Assembly: GCA_025403435.1 (NCBI GenBank)
Contig: CM046350.1
Span: 8,839,512 to 8,903,511 of the forward strand
Length of the DNA: 64,000 nt
From: Artocarpus heterophyllus
Lineage: Eukaryota > Streptophyta > Magnoliopsida > Rosales > Moraceae
Reading direction: 5' to 3'
Part shown: in pieces, positions 57,948 through 64,000 of the stretch
Layout of the letters: the number at the start of each line of letters is the position of its first letter
How positions within the stretch are numbered: position 1 is the first letter of the stretch
The notes under the pieces: generated by a model
The model's input: only the letters and a program-made list of their open reading frames with translations
Told to the model about the DNA's origin: nothing
The model's database searches: none
Made by a program: the position numbers and the translations under genes

Positions 57948-59160
57948 ACCTAACCGTAGCCAAATTGCCCAACGACCGGGAAGAGGCACGTTAGATACGC
58001 AATAGCTCGGCCCGGTATTCGATGATCAGAGGAAAATTATATTGGTGAGGCTACACCATACCATTCTTAAAGTGCTTGAGCCCCAAGAAAGCCAAATATC
58101 TAATGAAGGAGATCCATGAAGGTCTGTGCGGCAACCATTCTGGAGGGCAATCGCTAACCCAAAAGTGCCTTCGACAAGGTTACTATTGGCCGACCATGGA
58201 GCAGGACTGCAAAAGATTTGCACGAAAATGCCTCAAATGTCAGCAATTTGTGAGAATGCCCCGCCATCATGTCGAGCCTCTCACTTCAGCAACCTCAGCA
58301 TGGCCATTCGTAACGTGGGCCATCGATTTGATCGGAACCCTTCCCCCGGCCCGATCCATAATTCAAATACTACATTGTGGCCATTGACTATCTCATAAAG
58401 TGGGTCGAGGTTGAACCGTGTACCAATATGACCGAAGCTAAATGCACCAACTTCATATGAAAGAACATCATTTGCCGGTTTGGAATCCTACACACAATTG
58501 TGACCGACAACGCTAAACAGTTCGAGTCCTCTAGTCTCCTCTGCCTATGTGAACAGCTCGGCATCAAGAAGGTTTTCTCCTCCCCGAGCTATCCCCATAG
58601 CAACGGCCAAGTTGAGGCAGTAAATAAAACGATCAAGGACAAGTTGAAGAAAAAGCTTAAGGGCCTTAAGGGCTCGTGGATCGACAAGCTCCCCCAAGTG
58701 CTCTAGGCTTATCGTACAACTGCCCAGACAGCTACTGGAGAGACCCCATTCTCCCTCGTTTATAGGGCAAAGGCTGTCATCTCGGTAGAGGTGGGGCTGC
58801 CTAGCTTCAGAATCGAGCATTACGAGGAGGTCCATAATGTAGAAATGATGATGTCCGAACTCAAACTGCTTGAAGAAAAGAGAAACCGGGCAGCGATCTG
58901 TAACGTAGCCTGAAATCAAGTGGTAGCCTAGTATTACAACATGCATGTCCAATCGAGGAGCTTTAATATCGGGATTTGGTACTAAAAAAGGTCACGGTTC
59001 AACAGCCCGGCCTCGGGTCCTTCGATCCAAAGTGGGATGGGCCGTATAGGGTCGTCGGCATTGTTTGACCGGGCACGTACAAATTATTTAACATGGAAAG
59101 AAATTAGCTCGGGCATCCTTAGAACGCTGAGCTCCTGAAAAGATTCTTTTGTTAACATCG
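57948..59160 (+). pseudogene. Integrase of element B, decayed
   Basis: The zinc finger EIHEGLCGNHSGG...CLKCQQ (from 58100) is intact in the frame starting near 58076. The first catalytic Asp is in TWAIDLIGTLP. After a frameshift between 58390 and 58500 the second Asp is in TDNAKQF, and the Glu, 35 residues later, in NGQVEAVNKTIK, so the DD35E set is still visible. Further stops follow at about 58705 and 58911. The C-terminal part near 59000-59130 (PRPRVLRSKVGWAV-like) is out of frame. Confidence 0.82.
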
Positions 59161-60336
59161 AGGCTAGAAACCTCTTTTTTGATCTCTGGCCAAAATTCTT
59201 TTGTAACTAGGCCTATTGAATAGGCTGGGATGTAAATACTACACATTAATGCAATGTAAATTTCCTACACCATTCCATTGAGCAATGCGTTTAAAGGAAA
59301 TGAACAGACCCGAAGAGGGATGCCATAACTCTAGCCCGAAGGATCAGACAATAACTCCCGACAAGGGAGAGTCATCCTACCTAACTGGACTGAGGGACTA
59401 ATCGACAACCTACCGATTCCAAGTCTGTCGTCGTACAGACCACCCAGTAAGTTGCTCGGCACAATAATGTGCCCGACGAGTCCTATACTTATAAAGTTTC
59501 CTCAAACTTAGACAAGCCTAGGGGGACAACAGGGTAAGGATATTCACATGCTGTTGTGCTCTGCCCGACCGAGAAAACAGGAACGCCATCCCTGCTCGGA
59601 TCAACAGAGTAAATAAGGACGACCTCTCGGATCAACTAAGTGAAAAGGGATACCATCTCTACTCGGACGAACTCGATAATCATCGAGATAATATACTCGG
59701 TCTCGATTCAAAATTGCAAAAACAGAAGCTTGGAAAACCATTGTTTAGGAATAACCCTCCCGAGGAGCATCCAACTTGGCACGAACTCTGATTTGATTCT
59801 GAGACCGAGGTTCACGATAACTTGACGAGACGAAGGTCTAACTACGTTACCGAGAAACCTCTAACCAAAATATGGACACATTTTCTCGAGAATGTTCGCA
59901 CTTCGAATAAATTTAAAACACAATACACAAAAATCTGAGAAGTGAAGAACGAAAAATAAATTTTATTCATTGTACGGGGGAGGTACAATTAACCGGGCAC
60001 CTCCCGAGCCTGGACAAGCAACACAAACAAAAAGTGGCTTAAACCTGGGTATCATCCCCAGCTGTGCCTTCTTCGCCCCCACTGCCGACAGTGCTCAGCT
60101 CGTCTCCGTCACCATCACCGTCTACTATGACAACCTCCTCGCACCTGCTGTTGTTGAGCAGCGCCTTGCTCAGGCTCGACTATGAGCTAACAGTCAAAGC
60201 CTTCAGCCTCGGGGTGCTATCAGATGAAATGATCTCAAAGGTCTGTCATGCCGAAATAGTAGTAGTTGGCGTACTCCGGAGACGCCTTGAATTCATCCAC
60301 CGCTTGTGCCAATCGGCCAGGGAGCTCATCCAAAAA
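59161..60336. other. Spacer of element B between integrase and antisense ORF
   Basis: No conserved domain is seen. Repeated words such as CTCGGATCAAC.GAGTAA and CGAACTC occur at 59590-59680. Tat elements typically have a noncoding stretch of this kind here. Confidence 0.4.
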
Positions 60337-62585
60337 TCATTGGTGGTCGGCCTGTAGAGCCACCAACTGCCCCTGGATCTGAGCAGCCTCGTCCTCGGCC
60401 TCTTTGGCTTGCCTCCGAGCCTCCTCAGCCTCCACCCTAGCCTTGATGGCGTCCTGCTTGGCCTTCCGAGCTTCTTCCTCGGCTTGAAAAAGAGAGTTCT
60501 TGGTTTGGTCTAGCTCGGTATTCTTAGCATCGAGCTTCTTATCGACCTCCAACTTTTTAAAGAAGGTCTTCTTATCTATCTCCTTCTCCTTGTGGAGGTC
60601 CTTCATCCCGGTTGAACAGGCCATGTGTAAGATGGCACTCGTCTGAAGATAACAAAACTTCAGTGGTTGGTAGGATGAAAAGTTAAATTAAAGCTCGGGA
60701 TGGACGAGCATTTACAGTGGCCGTGGAGCGAAGAGCCATGTTGCACAGGCTCTGAAAGTCCTCCTCTTAGAGGTTCACCAAGAAATCTTCCTAGGGCATC
60801 ACATCCCCGAGGCGCTCCACGATGGTTCAGCGGTAGTTCAGGCGGCTTCTCTGGCGTTCTTATGAAGACACCATTGTGGTGTCATTGGCGGGTATATCCT
60901 CCGATGAAACAGTAGTCCTTGGAGGCAAGGGTGGAGGCTCTGGAACCGAGACGGGGACATGGTTGGGCGGGGAGGAAGCTCTGCTCTAGGAGTTCGCTTA
61001 TGCTTCCTCCCGACCTCTACAGCATTGCCTTTCTGTTTCCTCAGGCTCTCCATTAGAGCCCGCCTATCAGCAGCGGAGCTTGGCCTTGAAGACATCTCTG
61101 CAAAACAATTTCCAAGTCAAAATCAGGTCGGCACATAAACAAACAACAACAAAACAAAAAACTCAGGGCTAACCTCCGATCCGGAGCTGGTGACATAGGT
61201 AAATGAGCCAAATCACGTCCTTGAGGTCCTCGTCTGCCATGGGTGGCCCAGCATCGAAGGAGCCACTCGACGAGTCCTTGGAACTGGACGATGATGGCTC
61301 CCTCGTCTGCCACTCGGATCAGGAAGTGCTCGGCCCAGGGACGTCTATGGCACAAGGCCTGGCAACTGTAACCTACCCGATAGACTGGACAGGATGGTCT
61401 GATGGGGGATTTGTTCTACTGGGTTCCCTGAACTAGCCATAACGGGAAAGAGTTTCCTTCATGAGAAGGAAGGACTGCTGCCTGGTCGCCTCTAAATTCT
61501 CAAACAGGTCTTCATCCGCCCTGATCACATGGCTTGGTGCCTAGGGCCTCTTGGACCACACGTGCCCCTGTTCAAACATCCTCGGCACTTGTTGGTCATC
61601 AGGTACAGCCTCGCCAGCTCGGGCATGATAGTTACCCCCTACATAGAACCACTTGTACTTTCAGAGTTTGTCCGAGTCGGGGTTGCCCAAAATAAAATCC
61701 TTCCTTCCTGAAGCCGGTGACATAATACCACCCGGACTGCTGAGGAAGCTTTTTTATCTTGTACACTTGCTTGAAAGCTTCCAACGACATCTGTGTCATC
61801 GGGTGGTACATCCACAATACGTACATCCCGATCAGCGACCTATAACTATATGGGTTTAACTGAGCAGGGCACACGTTGAAATCAGTAAGTGTCCGACAGA
61901 GGAATGGGTAAAACGGGAGGCGCAGCCCAGCCCTGAAAAATTTGGCGTAAAGCGTAATATATCCCTCAGGCGGTTCCAGTGGCAAATCGTTCTCCTCAGG
62001 CACGATGAGGATCACGTCATCCGGGATGCCAAACTCGACACGCAAATCCTCTAGCCGAGACTCTGTCATAGCGCTGGTATAAGCTGCAGCTGAGGTCTGC
62101 CCAGTCCGAGTCACCCTATATGCCGTCACACCTTGAATGCGGGTAACCCGAACCCACTCATCTTCTATCTCCGGCTCCTCCGCCTCCTCGGCCGCCCTTT
62201 CTCTGTCAGAGATGTCCATAGTAATTATGTCCTCGACTTGAACTGGGACCTTAAAATTCCTGCCTGATGTGCTCGGGCCATCCCCAGTCGTCTGGAGCTC
62301 GGCTCTCTCCCGGGCAGTAACTCAGGAGGAGCCTGCAGTTGCTGCCCCGATGTACAAGTCCTCGTCCCTGCATGGTCTGATTGGCCTCTCCCCGTCCAGC
62401 AGGTTGAGAAACTCCTGCTCTGGTACTGCCTGGGAATCGACCCTCAATATCTGTTCAAGTTGGCCAGCCCCGTCTCGTTCAGGGGACACCTTTTCGATGT
62501 CGACTTGAACGAAGGACGAACGGCTCTCCAGACTGCTTTTCGACTGGGAAATATTTATATTTTGGGAATCAGTGACGTCACTCAT
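60337..62585 (-). pseudogene. Antisense ORF of element B (gypsy-type transposase_28-like), decayed
   Basis: From ATG 62583-62585 one frame runs to 61632 on the minus strand, broken by TGA at 62322-62324. It contains an acidic N-terminus (MSDVTDSQN) and a conserved core (IPDDVILIVPEEND, GYITLYAKFFRAGLRLPFYP, LNPYSYRSLIGMYVLWM). This core is the putative gypsy-type transposon protein family found antisense in Tat-lineage elements. Near 61665 a shift moves the reading to KWFYVGGNYHARAGEAVPDD in another frame. Further fragments follow: a basic piece at 60838-61095 (GRKHKRTPRAELPP) and a Lys/Glu/Ala coiled coil at 60337-60624. The biochemical role of this protein is not known. It has at least one stop and one frameshift. 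Confidence 0.75.
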
Positions 62586-62969
62586 ATTTGTACACCTGGG
62601 GAAATTACCTGTTCGGGCTCTAGCAACTCGAAAATGTGAAGTCTTCGGGTGAATAACTACAGTTCGACAGCTAAGAACTCTTCGGTTGCGAAAATCTGAT
62701 TTCTGTCACGTAGAATTAATAGGAAGAAAGGCCCTATTTATGGCCATTTCAGGTGGAAAATATAGGCGAGAAAAACGAAGAGGCGCAATCATTACGCCTG
62801 ACAGGCGACGCAATCAACCGCAAAGCGACATGTGTCCCCCGTATAATCCATACGACCTCTCATTTCACCCCTATTTGGGGCATCGTTTGGTCTTCTTTCT
62901 TTCAGCCGACCTCACCCATTCGGCATAGTCCACCCGACCAGACACAGACTAGGTGGACTGGGCGGCTAA
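62586..62969. other. 3' untranslated region of element B
   Basis: No coding domain. The sequence just before the LTR (GACTGGGCGGCTAA) is a poor polypurine tract, fitting a decayed element. Confidence 0.5.
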
Positions 62970-63581
62970 TGTTGAGGGTGAGCTTGGAGCCACCGCCGAG
63001 GATACGAAATTCGGTGGTCGGCTAAATAGCATCCAGATGGCATGCTACCAACCCCGATGAGACGTGCACTCTGTCCGAGGTGCTTCTCAGGGCCCCCGAG
63101 GCTGTACCCTAAGCAGGATGCCACCTTAGACCATGTACTAGTTTGGGTCAGATTAATCTCACTCACGAGCAGACTGCTACTTGTCACCACAGGCCAACAA
63201 ACGACAAATAACTTACCATCCAATGAAATCCAATCCATCGATAGGGGGACGTGACACTTGTCACCTACTGTCTGACACGCCTTGATGTGACACCCAGGTT
63301 GTGGACGAAACCCACCTGACACCCGGTCCAAGTAGTAGCCTATAAATAAGATGCATTTATTGCATTCTAGAGAGAGACTCCTTCCCACCTAACAAGCTCC
63401 CATTTTCTACCAAGCAACCCTTGTCTTGAGCATCAAAGAGCCCTTGTCCTTTGACTGACGCCTTACTCTCACCTCCGAAGCGTCCCTCCTCTTGTTGTAG
63501 GTTCATTGACCTGGAAAGAACTAGACTGTGCATAGCTGCACATGGCATTGATCCGATGCCTAATCACGGTAAGTATCAACA
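62970..63581 (+). mobile_element. Right LTR of element B, 612 bp
   Basis: It starts TGTTGAGGGTGAGCTTGG and ends AAGTATCAACA. A TATA box TATAAATA lies at 63341-63348, in the same place as in the left LTR. It is uninterrupted at the site where C entered the left LTR (GCTACCAACCCC at about 63044). Confidence 0.93.
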
Positions 63582-63586
63582 ATCAT
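63582..63586. repeat. Target-site duplication ATCAT, right copy (element B)
   Basis: It matches 42491-42495. Confidence 0.9.
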
Positions 63587-63837
63587 AAATGTGATGCTTC
63601 CCTTGTAGAAGACTTAAGACCATCGAACTTCGAGGCCATGTACCTCACATCTAGGAGGTCAAACTTTAACTTTACTTTCATACCCTCACAACAAGGAGGC
63701 TGGTGCGTCACTTTCTTTTTATCTTTACGTTACCTTCTTGTTAACCTTAGTGAGCATATCAAATGCAATCACATCATATGTAAACACACTTGCAACTCAT
63801 GGCTTGTGTTGTAAAATCTATTGCATAACAAATGCAA

Positions 63838-64000
63838 CTTATTGCATAACAAATGCGACATAAAACGCAAACATATTTTGCAAATCATAATTTGTACTCT
63901 GAAACTTATTGCATAACAAATGCATCATATAACTCAATCATATTTTGTAAATCATAATTTGTACTCTAAAACTTATTGCATAATAAATACATCATAAAAC
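63838..64000. repeat. 67-bp tandem repeat, continues beyond the window
   Basis: CTTATTGCATAACAAATGC recurs at 63838, 63905 and (as CTTATTGCATAATAAATAC) 63972, exactly 67 bp apart. ATCATAATTTGTACTCT closes each unit. A truncated unit lies just before (about 63819). Confidence 0.92.

Larger units (their letters stand above)
42496..63581 (+). mobile_element. Element B: decayed Tat-type Ty3/Gypsy element carrying C and D
   Basis: Two LTRs (TGTTGA...TCAACA) flanked by ATCAT enclose gag, RNase H and integrase remains on the plus strand and an antisense ORF near the 3' LTR. The extra RNase H and the antisense ORF are traits of the Tat lineage of plant Ty3/Gypsy elements. Removing C and D with their target copies leaves about 8.5 kb. 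Protease and reverse transcriptase are missing, and every remaining domain has stops or frameshifts, so it cannot move on its own. Confidence 0.88.
63582..64000 (-). mobile_element. Remnant A, right part, runs off the window
   Basis: This is the continuation of the sequence interrupted by B. It has no ORF of note. It passes into the 67-bp tandem repeat and leaves the window, so its far end is not seen. Confidence 0.4.

Noticed and set aside
58545..58952. 135-codon minus-strand frame opposite the integrase of element B
   Set aside because: The plus strand carries the clear DD35E integrase motifs, so this is a shadow.

Overview
The window is nuclear DNA of a flowering plant, most likely a eudicot. 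It has AT-rich intergenic DNA, genes with many short GT-AG introns, plant-type housekeeping proteins and plant LTR-retrotransposon lineages. The species cannot be told from the sequence. No bacterial, organellar, rRNA or CRISPR features were seen. I did not recognise any tRNA gene, but could not scan for them systematically.

Gene part (about 1-39 kb). After AT-rich repeat DNA with a long foldback element (2.86-4.16 kb) comes a broken 5'-half copy of the coatomer beta' gene (5.7-7.7 kb). The intact coatomer beta' (COPB2) gene follows on the same strand (12.1-19.6 kb). I could trace 24 exons that join without a frame break into 915 codons. A Nup50-type nucleoporin with a C-terminal Ran-binding domain lies at 24.2-25.6 kb, with a 1.26-kb intron in its 5' leader. 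On the minus strand are a frameshifted cysteine-rich thionin-like peptide gene (29.4 kb), a second cysteine-rich exon-like frame (34.6 kb) and an ARF-GAP gene of the AGD14 type (34.9-38.1 kb). The ARF-GAP gene splices from ten exons into about 342 codons. Between these genes lie MITEs, tandem duplications, microsatellites and an old LTR-like remnant (30-33 kb).

Transposon part (41.5-64 kb). This is a nest of LTR retrotransposons whose order can be read from exact 5-bp target-site duplications. An old LTR-like sequence A was split by B, a decayed Ty3/Gypsy element of Tat type (TSD ATCAT, 42496-63581). B keeps gag, an RNase H domain, an integrase and an antisense ORF, but has lost protease and reverse transcriptase. 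B's left LTR was then split by C, a full-length 10.5-kb Ty3/Gypsy chromovirus of Tekay/Del type (TSD GCTAC). C's two 2.8-kb LTRs differ at only about seven sites by eye, and its gag-pol frame is broken by only two TGA codons. B's interior was also split by D, a 2.03-kb Copia-like solo LTR in reverse orientation (TSD ACCTA).

Nothing here is clearly a new biological system. The most informative items are the nested stack with its readable history, the coatomer half-gene that kept its exon lengths despite stop codons, the compact AGD14-like ARF-GAP, the array of oppositely oriented CGACA motifs at 8.2-9.4 kb, and the frameshifted cysteine-rich peptide gene. Exon models were made by eye from frame continuity and splice consensus. 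Family names come from recognised motifs, not from searches.
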